NCBI RefSeq assembly: GCF_002153375.1
Contig: NZ_MTBQ01000003.1
Coordinates: 638,520 to 702,519, forward strand
Source of the DNA: Oceanobacillus rekensis
Lineage (GTDB): Bacteria; Bacillota; Bacilli; Bacillales; Amphibacillaceae
Reading direction: 5' to 3'
Length of the DNA stretch: 64,000 nt
In this document: positions 8,984 through 17,210 of the stretch, piece by piece
Layout of the letters: each line of letters starts with the position of its first letter
Numbering within the stretch: the first letter of the stretch is position 1
The notes under the pieces: generated by a model
Seen by the model: the letters and a program-made list of their open reading frames with translations, nothing else
Databases searched by the model: none
Told to the model about the DNA's origin: nothing
Position numbers and translations under genes: made by a program

Positions 8984-9168
8984 CTTTTGTATTTCCTTCC
9001 TTATATTTATTTCCACTTAATTTCAAAAAACTCTTCTATTACTTTATTAAAGCGTCCATCCTATTGTTGTAATTCACCCGTTTGCTAAATAAGAAAACAA
9101 TATTTTTTACTTTTACTCGTTAATATTTAGTGTCTTATAATACCAGTTAATATATAAGCCTACTGTTA

Positions 9169-9414
9169 TTATTTTTTTACGATTTTATTCGGGATAAAAT
9201 AAGCAATTGTTGCAGAAATAAAGGCAAAAACTAATGTAAGTAAATAATGATTGTTACCACTTTTAATAACAACTTCTTGAGAGAGATTAGCACTCGTATT
9301 CCAAGCCTCTGTTATATCCGGAGTATACATAAATGTAAGTAGCAATCCAGATATAACTTGTAATAATGAAAATAGTAATAGAAAACTAATTGCAAATATA
9401 ATATATTTTTTCAT
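9169..9414 (-). CDS. Small two-helix membrane protein
   Basis: The start is placed at ATG 9414 (MKKYIIFAISFLLLFSLLQV), with GGGAG upstream; the open frame extends six codons further without support. The first helix resembles an uncleaved signal anchor, the middle (TEAWNTSANLSQEVV) is likely extracytoplasmic, and a second helix (TLVFAFISATIAYFIP) returns to a lysine-rich tail. It resembles short putative membrane proteins found in Bacillus with no function. Isolated gene. Confidence 0.6.
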   Translation of the reverse strand: MKKYIIFAISFLLLFSLLQVISGLLLTFMYTPDITEAWNTSANLSQEVVIKSGNNHYLLTLVFAFISATIAYFIPNKIVKK

Positions 9415-9487
9415 TGTAGACACTCCCAGCATTTTAACGTCTATACTTTCCTACGAATTAGAAAGAAAGGAGTTTCACTATCCACTA

Positions 9488-9550
9488 AATTGCCCTGTTA
9501 ATTGAAAATAAGGGGGTCCCTTATTTAAGTAAAGCACGAAATAGTTAAAG
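9488..9550 (+). repeat. Two-part cassette repeat with its own hairpin
   Basis: TTGCCCTGTTAATTGAA, then the inverted pair AAATAAGGG / CCCTTATTT, then GCACGAAATAGTTAAAG. The centre differs completely from other copies while the ends agree. Confidence 0.65.
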
Positions 9551-9736
9551 AAGTTAAGTTCATTTGCTTATAATAGGCTTAATAATTTTGCTTCAATCAA
9601 CTATTGTTGCTTGTAGGATATAGTTATATCTCTTTAATAAGTTGTTTTGGCATCTATTCTTCCAATATTTTTGAAAGGCTGAGTTTTATTTAGCTTTATG
9701 CTCGAACATAGATTAGGTATCAAATAAAAGTTAAAA

Positions 9737-9764
9737 ACCAGGCCTGAGATAAAGAAGACCTGGT
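9737..9764 (-). terminator. Rho-independent terminator
   Basis: ACCAGG / CCTGGT stem with a T-rich tail on the minus strand, ten bases past the stop of the SurA-like lipoprotein gene. Confidence 0.75.
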
Positions 9765-9773
9765 AAAAAGTTA

Positions 9774-10547
9774 TTATAAGTTAACAGTGACATCTGCGTT
9801 ATTACGTAGTTTCTCAACTAGCGTTTGAGTTGCTTCCCCTTCTTTTTGCATCTTTAGCTGTTCTTCAAGATTTGGTTTCATTTCCTCAAAAGAAGGGATT
9901 TCTGATTCGTCTCCAGCCATTTCCTCTTGTTGCGCTACCATCTGGTCATAAGTTTCTTGTAACTCTTCCTCTGTTGGCTGGGTGTCTCCAGCCTCCTCAG
10001 TAATAAGCTTATTGACTATTACTTGGGTTTCAACTTGAGACATTAATTCTTCTTCATCGATTCCTTGTGCTTCAAAAGCGCTCATGAGCTCTTCTTTTGA
10101 TTCAAGCTCATTTTGTTCCATTAATCCATCCATTATTTCATCTATATCTTCTTCTGATGCAGCAATTTCACGATTGTTTGCTTCCTTTATAAGAAGTTCC
10201 GTACCAATCATACTTTCTGCAACCTGTTTTTTTAATTGATCCTGGTCAACCTCTTGCCCAGTCATTTGTGATTGCATTGCCATTTGTTGAAATTGCCCTT
10301 GGTAAGTGGCTTCAAATTCTTCTTTTGGTATTTCTTCTCCATCTACTACTGCAACAACTTCAGGAAGACCCTCTAAGTCTGCTTCAGGCATTTCTGGCTG
10401 TTCTGCAGTTTCTCCGTCATCTTGTGTTTCTTCTTGTGTTTCCGTTTGCTCATTATTTTCTTCGCCTGACTCGTCTCCGTCACTACATGCTGTTATTACG
10501 AATAAAGATACAGCAAGGAATAAACCTAGTAACCATCTTTTACTCAA
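9774..10547 (-). CDS. SurA/PrsA-type lipoprotein foldase
   Basis: I place the start at TTG 10547, preceded by AAAGGAAG, giving MSKRWLLGLFLAVSLFVITAC, a signal peptide with lipobox ending at Cys21. The longer upstream frame lacks a ribosome site. After a glutamate/threonine-rich linker, the segment VVAVVDGEEIPKEEFEATY begins a SurA N-terminal-like helical domain, ending near NNADVTVNL, about 257 residues in all. No PpiC peptidyl-prolyl isomerase domain is visible, unlike full PrsA, so a chaperone role for exported proteins outside the membrane is the most that can be said. Very acidic, as in halotolerant species. Confidence 0.82.
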   Translation of the reverse strand: MSKRWLLGLFLAVSLFVITACSDGDESGEENNEQTETQEETQDDGETAEQPEMPEADLEGLPEVVAVVDGEEIPKEEFEATYQGQFQQMAMQSQMTGQEVDQDQLKKQVAESMIGTELLIKEANNREIAASEEDIDEIMDGLMEQNELESKEELMSAFEAQGIDEEELMSQVETQVIVNKLITEEAGDTQPTEEELQETYDQMVAQQEEMAGDESEIPSFEEMKPNLEEQLKMQKEGEATQTLVEKLRNNADVTVNL

Positions 10548-10692
10548 AATAATCTTCCTTTCCTTTATATTTCGTGCAAGTGTAACATAACTCAAGTGGT
10601 AATTCATAATATTAAAATGAATCTTATTATTTTTCTTCACCATGTTATTTGAATATAAGCATAGCTTCAAAATCTCCCTTATATTTTGCCCA

Positions 10693-10743
10693 GCTTCTTA
10701 AACAAACCTGCCATTTAACAGAATAAGAACCATCAATTTAAGG
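10693..10743 (+). repeat. Two-part cassette repeat, right half eroded
   Basis: TTAAACAAACCTGCCATTTA on the left and ACCATCAATTTAAGGG on the right. It ends three bases before the stop of the DUF6241 pseudogene. Confidence 0.6.
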
Positions 10744-10745
10744 GT

Positions 10746-11306
10746 CTATTGTTTACTCTCTTTATATACCTTCTCTTCCTCTGCATTCAATATACCAGTT
10801 GCTTTTCCGATTGTTCCATTTTGCATATTCCAGATCGCATTATGGTCTTGATCTACTCTTGAAAAATCACCATCTGCCCACCGTTCTAAAATATCTCGGT
10901 AAACATCCTCATTACTCACATCTGTTTTCTCCAGACTAATCAACAACCAATTAATTCGTTCTTCGGTTATTTCATAAAATCCCTATTTTTCCTCTGCTTT
11001 TACCTTCTGATGGCTCATTCCATGGATATATTCTTGATAATCAACATCTGTTAACTCACCCTCATTTTTTCTTTCACCAAACAGGTTTAATCCTTCTTCT
11101 TTAAATTTTTCTATTTTCTCATCATCTACAACACCGCTTGCATTTTCTCTGGCATTCCCCTCTGTGGTTTCTTCTGGAGATTCCTCGGATAACTCCGGCT
11201 CTTTATCTTCTGTAACAGTATTTAATTCGGTGTAAATGAAATAACCAGAAACACCCAATACAATAAACAATAAAATCACCAAAATAATTAATACCTTTTT
11301 ATACAT
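10746..11306 (-). pseudogene. DUF6241-like protein split by an in-frame TAG
   Basis: From ATG 11306 the frame gives MYKKVLIILVILLFIVLGVS, an anchor helix, an acidic linker and EYIHGMSHQKVKAEEK, then TAG at 10983. The same frame continues GFYEITEERINWLLISLEKT through ERWADGDFSRVDQDHNAIWN to 10746. The neighbouring gene at 11332 aligns throughout (KYIHYMSHQKVKAEQK, then SFFYEITDERIDWL), which proves that the two parts belong together. Only one codon differs in kind: TAG replaces Ser. The intact product would be 186 residues, anchored outside the membrane. Function of DUF6241 is unknown. Confidence 0.85.
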
Positions 11307-11331
11307 CTAATTCCTCCAAATTTTATAAATA

Positions 11332-11910
11332 TTAATATTTATTCTTCGTTTCACTTAAATCTATTCTATTTTCTATATAATCTTGTTCTTCTTCTGGACT
11401 TAAAGTATCCGTTGCTTCCCCTCTTTCACTGGATTCCATACCTGATTTCTGGTAAACAGAATTGTGATCGTTAACGACCTCTGAAAAATCCCCATTATCC
11501 CAACGCTGTAATAATTCCATATATGAATCATCAAAAGAAGAAAGTTGTGCTGCATCTATTAACCAATCTATTCGTTCATCTGTTATTTCATAGAAAAATG
11601 ATTTTTGCTCTGCTTTCACTTTCTGATGTGACATATAATGAATATATTTCAAAAAGGTTTCTTCCTCTAATTCCTCCTGTGAAATAACATCCCCAAATGG
11701 ATTGGGTACCTGTCCTTCTCTTTCTTCATTCGGTTTATTATTCGCATATTCTATTAACTGATTAACATCCATATTCTCTAATTCTTCTTCATCAGAAATT
11801 ATTGTTTGTTCATCTTCTACAAGCCCGTCCATCTGCGAAAACAAAAAATAAAAAGCTCCAATAATCGCTAAAAAAACAAAAAATAATATTACTATTCTCT
11901 TAAACATCAA
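11332..11910 (-). CDS. DUF6241 domain protein, membrane anchored
   Basis: The 192-residue product starts MMFKRIVILFFVFLAIIGAF, one N-terminal helix, then a glutamate-rich linker (about 30-75) and the DUF6241 core: YIHYMSHQKVKAEQ (about 98-110), ERIDWL, LLQRWDNGDFSEVVNDHN and EATDTLSPEEEQDYI. It is the intact upstream partner of a tandem duplication with 10746-11306; the 25-base gap suggests one transcript. The domain faces outside the cell. No catalytic residues stand out, and function is unknown. Confidence 0.8.
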   Translation of the reverse strand: MMFKRIVILFFVFLAIIGAFYFLFSQMDGLVEDEQTIISDEEELENMDVNQLIEYANNKPNEEREGQVPNPFGDVISQEELEEETFLKYIHYMSHQKVKAEQKSFFYEITDERIDWLIDAAQLSSFDDSYMELLQRWDNGDFSEVVNDHNSVYQKSGMESSERGEATDTLSPEEEQDYIENRIDLSETKNKY

Positions 11911-12239
11911 ATCCCCCTAACCAAATATTTATATCTTCAATGAGATAATAGTAAAGGCAATAACTACCATTTACAAGCATAAAAAAGAACAGACTAGGAC
12001 TCTTGGAAAATCGGTTCATCTAACATCATCAGAACCACCACAAGAAATTCCAAAGCATACTTTGATGAAAATTTTAATTCGATGGTTCAACCGGATAGGA
12101 CAAATTCTGTCTATTATTTAAATATAATGAACGCTTCATCATGACTATCTCAAATTATTCATCTCTAATTATGAATTCTAAGAATCCTTTCTTAAAACCT
12201 CTCGTCTATAATGATGAGAGAAGAATAGGGGGAGGACTA
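11911..12239. other. Divergent promoter region
   Basis: The 330 bases separate the DUF6241 pair from the sigma-factor operon. CTATAATG at about 12207 is a possible -10 box for the sigma gene, but no matching -35 or ECF-type AAC/CGTC pair is convincing. No gene seen. Confidence 0.4.
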
Positions 12240-12791
12240 ATGGAAGATCAAGAACTCATACGACAGATTCTTAGCGGTGACAAGTTAGCGATACAGAAAT
12301 TGCACAGCCGCTATGTTGATCGTATTTTCAATTATATTTACTTACAAACGAATAGCTATCATGATTCAGAGGAACTTTTACAGGATGTGTTCTTTAAAAC
12401 TGCAAGACAATTACATAATTTTGAAGGGAAATCATCATTTAAAACGTGGATTTTCAAAATCACCCGGAATGTGGTGATTGATTATTATCGAAAAAATAAT
12501 AATAGGAGCAAGTCGATTGCAATGGAGGGTGGCGTCCTGGAAACAAAAGTTGGTGAGGCTGAATCAGCAGAGAATACGGTTCTCCGGAATTTACATATGG
12601 GTGAAGTGATGCAAATGCTTAATAAGTTGCCAAAACATTATCAAACGGTTCTCCATTTGAGGTTTATCGAGGACTTTTCTATAAAGGAAACGGCTGAAAT
12701 TATGGGTAAAACGACGCTTTCCGTAAAAGCGTTGCAACACCGAGCTAGAAAGGAACTGTCTGAACATATCAATTTGGAGGTGAGCAGTTGA
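12240..12791 (+). CDS. ECF-type RNA polymerase sigma factor
   Basis: ATG 12240 follows GGGGGAGGACT; the open frame starts 33 codons earlier without a site. The 183-residue protein has region 2 (LHSRYVDRIFNYIYLQTNSY, then DSEELLQDVFFKTARQLHNF and FKTWIFKITRNVVIDYYRK) and region 4 (LPKHYQTVLHLRFIEDFSIK, then the helix-turn-helix AEIMGKTTLSVKALQHRARK). It lacks region 3, as is typical of extracytoplasmic-function factors. It overlaps the next gene by one base (TGATG), the arrangement of sigma/anti-sigma pairs. It should direct polymerase to stress promoters. Confidence 0.9.
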   Translation: MEDQELIRQILSGDKLAIQKLHSRYVDRIFNYIYLQTNSYHDSEELLQDVFFKTARQLHNFEGKSSFKTWIFKITRNVVIDYYRKNNNRSKSIAMEGGVLETKVGEAESAENTVLRNLHMGEVMQMLNKLPKHYQTVLHLRFIEDFSIKETAEIMGKTTLSVKALQHRARKELSEHINLEVSS

Positions 12792-14197
12792 TGAATAAAC
12801 GTAAACAAAAGGAAGATCCATTTCTCGATTCTCTAAGTAATGAAAGGATGGAAGCTTCTAATGAGGCACGTGAAAAAAGTCTTCTTGCCTTTCAAGATGG
12901 ATTAAATCAAGCTGATCTGCGCAAAACCAAAAGTAAGCGGCGTAAGCTCAGGCAACGAGTGATTGGAATTTCTCAAACCGCAGTGGTTTTAGTGATTGCA
13001 TGGGTGTTAGTTCTTAGTACCGGAATCTTAGGAGATAGTAAATCTGACGTTACAACAGATCAAGGAATTGATGGTAATGTTGCACATCAGGAAGAGGAAA
13101 ATGCGATAGATGGGCAAAACAACGAACCCAATTATTCATTAGAAACGATATGGAACAGACCACCCTTTGATTACGATGATTTAAACGGAGTATCGACAAG
13201 CAGTATTTTCAATAACAATTTAGAAGTTTATCTTCCTAGGGACTGGACAATTGAAGAAACAGAAGGGGACGGTGCATATTCAATTCATATGTCCGGGGAG
13301 AATGGCGAGCAAATGAACCTTTTGCTGTTTAATGAAGATTATAATCAAGAAGTATTTGATACCCATCTTCAAGAGTTGACGGCGAGTTTTGCTAAGGCTG
13401 AGGAGGTTTCTGTACCTGTTGATGTGTTTATTAACGAAATACAGTTAAGCCACCAGCTCTCTTTCCCTCATGAAAATGTGTTTCCGTTTGAAATAGAAAA
13501 TGCAGAAATAACGGCATTTTTTGATGAAGAAAACGGGAAGTTCATGGAATTGTATGTCTCTGAATTATTTGGTCATCCGATGATTTTTACTTCTGAGCTA
13601 TCACTAGATGATCCTGAAAGCTGGATGTTGCCTATACGATTTTTCACTTTCATGCAGGCTAATTATCCCTATACGATTCATGGGTCAGAAGGTGACCTTC
13701 ACCTGAAATTCAACAGACCGATTGGAAAAAGTGTTCTATTACCAGTAGGTGCAATGGGAGTGGAGGAAGTCGATGTGGAGTTGTATGAAAATGATGATCT
13801 AAATATGACTAGCTATCTCCCTCGTAATACAGAAGTAGAACGGATAGAACATGGTCAGTTTACAGAGTGGCGTTTTACAGAACCAAACGTTTCTGAAAAC
13901 AGCTTTTATGCCTTTGGCAAGCTAAAGGATGGGTTTCCTCTTGAAAACAGGAAGGAAATTATGTTTGAAGCATTGAACATCGACCTTTCTTATAGCGATA
14001 ACTCGGAAGGGGTGAATTCTTACCATTACTCTTACCAAAGTGGAATGGATGAGGAGTTTTTCGATGGTTATTTCGAATTATTTGAAACTGGCGGAGAATG
14101 GTATTACAAGCATAAGCATGCGGATCGAGAGGATTATAATGGTGGTGTTTATACACAAAGATTAGATCTATTTATAGATTCGATGGAATGGCATTAA
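12791..14197 (+). CDS. Putative anti-sigma factor with a large extracellular domain
   Basis: The ATG at 12791 overlaps the sigma stop; GGAGGTGAGCAG precedes it. About 468 residues: a charged cytoplasmic head (1-55, probable sigma-binding part), a single helix near 58-75 (VIGISQTAVVLVIAWVLVLS), then about 390 acidic extracytoplasmic residues. The outer domain has SLETIWNRPPFDYDDLNGV and YLPRNTEVERIE but no fold I can name. Pairing with the sigma gene implies it holds the sigma factor at the membrane and senses an outside signal. No zinc-binding HxxxCxxC motif is seen, so it is not a classic ZAS-type anti-sigma. Confidence 0.72.
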   Translation: MNKRKQKEDPFLDSLSNERMEASNEAREKSLLAFQDGLNQADLRKTKSKRRKLRQRVIGISQTAVVLVIAWVLVLSTGILGDSKSDVTTDQGIDGNVAHQEEENAIDGQNNEPNYSLETIWNRPPFDYDDLNGVSTSSIFNNNLEVYLPRDWTIEETEGDGAYSIHMSGENGEQMNLLLFNEDYNQEVFDTHLQELTASFAKAEEVSVPVDVFINEIQLSHQLSFPHENVFPFEIENAEITAFFDEENGKFMELYVSELFGHPMIFTSELSLDDPESWMLPIRFFTFMQANYPYTIHGSEGDLHLKFNRPIGKSVLLPVGAMGVEEVDVELYENDDLNMTSYLPRNTEVERIEHGQFTEWRFTEPNVSENSFYAFGKLKDGFPLENRKEIMFEALNIDLSYSDNSEGVNSYHYSYQSGMDEEFFDGYFELFETGGEWYYKHKHADREDYNGGVYTQRLDLFIDSMEWH

Positions 14198-14498
14198 ACG
14201 GTTCTTGAGTATCTTATGGGTTGATTGTACATCTAAAAATCAGTGGGAAGAATACTCACTGATTTTTAAGATCATAAGGAAACGGACATTATTTTCTCTC
14301 TTTTATTTGATCATCAATAACTCGTGGAATATGAAAACTTACTGCTTTACTTGTGAAATTTGCTAAGCTTTACTTTTAATTGTTCTCGATGTTTTTTATG
14401 ATACGATTCACTGCCGTCTGGGAATAATATATTTAAGTCCCAAACGTCCCTTATTATGTTAAAGTACCAATTATTATAAGTACATACTGTCACAATAG
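14198..14498. other. Intergenic with terminator and a possible minus-strand gene relic
   Basis: After the terminator, the minus strand has short open stretches in different frames (SLANFTSKAVSFHIPRVIDD, 14287-14370; DLNILFPDGSESYHKKHREQ nearby). They look like pieces of a decayed gene, with no family recognised. Confidence 0.35.
14235..14267 (+). terminator. Rho-independent terminator of the sigma operon
   Basis: AAAAATCAGTG / CACTGATTTTT perfect stem around an 11-base loop, 37 bases after the anti-sigma stop. Confidence 0.85.
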
Positions 14499-15080
14499 GT
14501 GTCTTTTAAAAAAGTCTTGAAACCTTACGTTCCCATTGTTCCATATCTCCTTACCGGCGAATCATCGCTTTTTCCACCCGGACAACGTATAATAAGAGAA
14601 GCAGAAGAGGAATTCATTTTTCCTCTAGTTAAAAAAAAGAGGTGCAAATACTTGAAACAGTTTGAAACAGCATTACCTGAGCAGTACGAAGCATTAAAAA
14701 AACAGGCCAATTATACGTCTAGCTGGCGAGAACGCTTAGACGCAGTCGAAAAGTTATCGGCTTATCAACATGACAAAATTATTGATTTATTAAAAAACCG
14801 AATGCAGCATGATACTGTCTACAAGGTGCAATTGGCAGCCTATGAAGCACTTTCAGCGTTTGGTGAGGACGTAGAGAAGCCATTACCTGCACGGTTTGAT
14901 ATTATCAAAGACACTGACAAAATTTTCCTGCGGGTGAAAAAGAGCTTACCAAAGGACCACACAGTGGCAGACTTTGCGGATAAGCTAAAACGTATGCGTT
15001 TAGATGTTTTTGATGCGTATGAAGGAGACAAAGGTGCAGAATTTATGAACTGGTTAGAGGAACGTTGGACAAAACTGTAA
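14499..15080 (+). CDS. HEAT-repeat domain protein of unknown role
   Basis: The 193-residue product starts at GTG 14499 (MSFKKVLKPYVPIVPYLLTG) with only a weak upstream site (ATAGG). The centre has helical repeat pairs: WRERLDAVEKLSAYQHDKII and MQHDTVYKVQLAAYEALSAF, the pattern of HEAT/PBS-lyase repeats. The C-terminal part (DIIKDTDKIFLRVKKSLPKD) is conserved in Bacillaceae homologues as I recall them, and length agrees. A scaffold for protein contacts is likely; function is unknown. Confidence 0.72.
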   Translation: MSFKKVLKPYVPIVPYLLTGESSLFPPGQRIIREAEEEFIFPLVKKKRCKYLKQFETALPEQYEALKKQANYTSSWRERLDAVEKLSAYQHDKIIDLLKNRMQHDTVYKVQLAAYEALSAFGEDVEKPLPARFDIIKDTDKIFLRVKKSLPKDHTVADFADKLKRMRLDVFDAYEGDKGAEFMNWLEERWTKL

Positions 15081-15247
15081 ACAGTAGTGGCTATTCATGA
15101 AGGAAAGTCATTCTCGCCGGGTGTGGTGGGGATGTCTTTTTCTTATTTTACGGTACTATTCATCGAACTAATATTAATTGCATTACATTTTCTTCTTTGA
15201 TTATCTATCTTTATTGTCGCCCTGAATCCCCATAATAGCTCTATTAA

Positions 15248-15442
15248 GCCTTCTTCATCCAAATAAGTAAAGGATTTGAAGTTATCGCTTCCTTCCCCCT
15301 ATTCACTCCATTAGAAAAACTAGCAATCGATAAAAAAGTAATTATTGTTGGCTTCTCATTAGGTGCACATGTAGCTATTCAAATGTTAAGTATTAATCCC
15401 AACTTGATTGATTATGCATTCATTAACAGTGCATTTGATTGA
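15248..15442 (+). pseudogene. Internal fragment of an alpha/beta hydrolase
   Basis: A 65-codon stretch reads SKGFEVIASFPLFTPLEKLA, then VIIVGFSLGAHVAIQMLSIN and YAFINSAFD before TGA. GFSLG is the nucleophile elbow (Gly-x-Ser-x-Gly) of alpha/beta hydrolases, with the expected strand before it. There is no start codon or ribosome site upstream, and the acid and histidine part is gone. It is therefore a relic missing both ends. Confidence 0.7.
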
Positions 15443-15480
15443 GCCTATTTAGTTCTTGCACCATATAATTCATTTTAAAA

Positions 15481-15511
15481 AATTGGCTTATCCAGATTGG
15501 ATAAGCCAATT
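15481..15511 (-). terminator. Rho-independent terminator of bstA
   Basis: Perfect 13-bp stem ATTGGCTTATCCA / TGGATAAGCCAAT with a three-base loop, 15 bases after the stop of the minus-strand gene; the downstream tail is T-rich on that strand. Confidence 0.88.
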
Positions 15512-15525
15512 TCTGAAATATTATG

Positions 15526-16035
15526 CTATTTTGATAATGCAATTTTTATATGGGCCAAGTGATGCTCTTCATGCCAAGCTAATTTTGCAATCTTTGTTGC
15601 AACTGTTATTTCACCGTTTTTCTGGTGAGTAAAAGTTCGATTTAATTGCTCTTCAATTAAACTATTTCCTAAAGATACGATACGCTCATTTATGCCTTCC
15701 AGCATTTTTATAGAACTTTCTATAGGAAGCTCTGTATCCGGTTGAACAGCCCACTTGTCTTGATCAAAATTTGGTACTGTTGGATTCTCATCCGTTAAAG
15801 CCAGTTTCAAACGTTGATACATGTTCAACTGAGAATCTGCAATGTGATGAACAAGCCCGCGAACTGTCCAACTACCATCACGATAAGTTTTACTTAATTC
15901 CTCATCACTTAATGTGTCGACTGTTTCTCTTAATTTTATCGTGTAAGTTTCGATTTGTCTTAACCATTCTTGAATATTTTCAAGTGTCACCTTATCGGGT
16001 ACTTGTAATTTGCCAATTGGGTATCTTACATCCAT
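15526..16035 (-). CDS. bstA: Bacillithiol S-transferase BstA (YfiT, DinB superfamily)
   Basis: The start is set at ATG 16035 (MDVRYPIGKLQVP), seven bases after AAAGGGG; a TTG two codons earlier is less likely. The 169-residue protein is a DinB four-helix bundle with the metal ligands expected of YfiT/BstA: His in GLVHHIADS (near 64) and the pair in WHEEHHLAHI near the C terminus. BstA proteins conjugate bacillithiol to electrophiles such as chlorinated drugs, using a divalent metal. Bacillithiol is made by Bacillaceae, which suits the host. It stands alone with its own terminator. Confidence 0.88.
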   Translation of the reverse strand: MDVRYPIGKLQVPDKVTLENIQEWLRQIETYTIKLRETVDTLSDEELSKTYRDGSWTVRGLVHHIADSQLNMYQRLKLALTDENPTVPNFDQDKWAVQPDTELPIESSIKMLEGINERIVSLGNSLIEEQLNRTFTHQKNGEITVATKIAKLAWHEEHHLAHIKIALSK

Positions 16036-16121
16036 TTTCAATCCCCTTTTCCCTATTATATTTTATTTTGATTTTAACCTTTAATATACCTAATCTACTT
16101 AGTTCTTGTAAACCTTTTGCC

Positions 16122-16201
16122 GTAATACAGAACCTACTTGAATCTATGCTCAGTTGAGTGGAAGACCCAGAAAAGATTTCTATAGAAAATATTTTAGATG
16201 A
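16122..16201 (+). pseudogene. 3' relic of a tyrosine recombinase, second copy of the 60.3-kb gene
   Basis: The stretch VIQNLL matches the recombinase at 60284 (EVIQSLLGHEK), then after an internal deletion the frame resumes IYAQLSGRPRKDFYRKYF, which is the other gene's C terminus with three substitutions. The catalytic His region is lost but the Tyr peptide is kept. Shortly after the stop, GGAGCA / GCGTTGCCCC and GCATCATTTACTTTAA correspond to the hairpin and right repeat half that follow the intact gene. It is thus a decayed copy of the whole element end, not just the gene. Confidence 0.8.
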
Positions 16202-16302
16202 AAAGGAGCAAGAAAAGGAGTTCCGCGTTGCCCCTATTAAATTATTGCATCATTTACTTTAAGTAGAACTATTAACATAAAGTATTATTAAAATTACCTT
16301 TG
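16202..16302 (+). repeat. Eroded right end of the recombinase element
   Basis: Contains an eroded terminator-like pair and GCATCATTTACTTTAAG (16247-16263), equivalent to GCACCATTTAGCTTAAT at 61169. The next gene's stop is 35 bases further on. Confidence 0.6.
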
Positions 16303-16524
16303 CTACAAAAGTGGTTGGAGAAAGGTATCAAATATTTTTTGATAGCCAAAGGGCAAAAACGAAGCTATCAATAAACCAATTACAATATAAGTAGTTACCA
16401 AAACTCTTAATTTCCGAAGCGTAATTTCTTTTCTTTTATATGCGATATTTAATACCTTAATTATAGAATAAACAGTGATAAAAATTATTATAGCTGAAAA
16501 GATACTAATTATAATCACTTCCAT
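16303..16524 (-). CDS. 73-residue two-helix membrane protein
   Basis: MEVIIISIFSAIIIFITVYS is the first helix, followed by a basic loop (YKRKEITLRKLRV) and a second helix (TTYIVIGLLIASFLPFGY). AAAGGAGG precedes the ATG. The topology has a positively charged cytoplasmic loop between two membrane spans. No family recognised. Bounded by cassette-repeat halves on both sides. Confidence 0.6.
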   Translation of the reverse strand: MEVIIISIFSAIIIFITVYSIIKVLNIAYKRKEITLRKLRVLVTTYIVIGLLIASFLPFGYQKIFDTFLQPLL

Positions 16525-16544
16525 TTTTGAACCTCCTTTAACCC

Positions 16545-16618
16545 AATCATTTAACTATCCCCGCCACTTTATTACAAGAATCGATTATCCTTGTTTCACA
16601 CTCGCACCAGTTAACGAA
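16545..16618 (+). repeat. Two-part cassette repeat
   Basis: CCGCCACTTTATTACAAG centre and CTCGCACCAGTTAACGAAAC right half, ending one base before the stop of the next minus-strand gene. Confidence 0.65.
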
Positions 16619-16619
16619 A

Positions 16620-16802
16620 CTAAAACGGCAGGTTTTGAAAAAGCGAAATGGTTATAACTAATGCCGATAAAGATCCCGCAGACAGTAAGGTTATCATTTT
16701 TCGCCAATTTATCTCTTTTGAAGGTTTTAAAGCCTCTTGGGAAACCGTAATCCATATCAAAGCAGAAACTATGGCTACTATGACAATAACATCTTTAGAC
16801 AT
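16620..16802 (-). CDS. 60-residue two-helix membrane protein
   Basis: ATG 16802 (MSKDVIVIVAIVSALIWITV) is chosen because GGGAG lies eight bases upstream; a TTG six bases earlier would be too close. A basic segment (SKEINWRKM) separates the second helix TLLSAGSLSALVITISLF. It resembles the preceding gene in design, not in sequence. Single gene between repeats; function unknown. Confidence 0.58.
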   Translation of the reverse strand: MSKDVIVIVAIVSALIWITVSQEALKPSKEINWRKMITLLSAGSLSALVITISLFQNLPF

Positions 16803-17210
16803 ATTCAATACTCCCTTGATTTATATTTTGTTTAATTTTAAACAAGTATTATTCCGTTAAATTACCTTATGTACGAATTAGAAAAATTTATGTTTCACTA
16901 TTAAACAATCCTGCCATTTTTTAGGTATGATTATCTGCTCTTTAGGAATTGATTTGTAACTGTGTCAAAAAAGATCTTCTTGTCTATTGAAAATAAATAT
17001 ATTTATTATTAATAGTTAAAAGCCGCATTCTTCTACCTGAAAAATGCGGCTAATTCAAAAAACAATACTTTACTCTTCACATTCTCTCGACCAGCACACA
17101 TAAGATTTTGGGGGGAAAAAGTTATTTACCACTGTTCAACACTCACGCTCGATTCCTTGTAAGCCTTGGCATGAGGTCTTGAATAAATTCCACTTACTTC
17201 TCGGACAATA
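16803..17210. other. Intergenic with terminator
   Basis: Holds a degenerate repeat left half (CCTGCCATTTTTTAGG, 16908-16925) and the terminator at 17020-17052. The rest shows nothing recognisable. Confidence 0.5.
17020..17052. terminator. Rho-independent terminator
   Basis: AGCCGCATT / AATGCGGCT stem flanked by T- and A-rich sequence; most likely ends the ABC transporter transcript from the right. Confidence 0.7.

Larger units (their letters stand above)
9415..9773. other. Intergenic with repeat and terminator
   Basis: Contains one cassette repeat (9488-9550) and the terminator of the lipoprotein gene (9737-9764). The stretch 9551-9735 shows nothing I can interpret. Confidence 0.6.
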
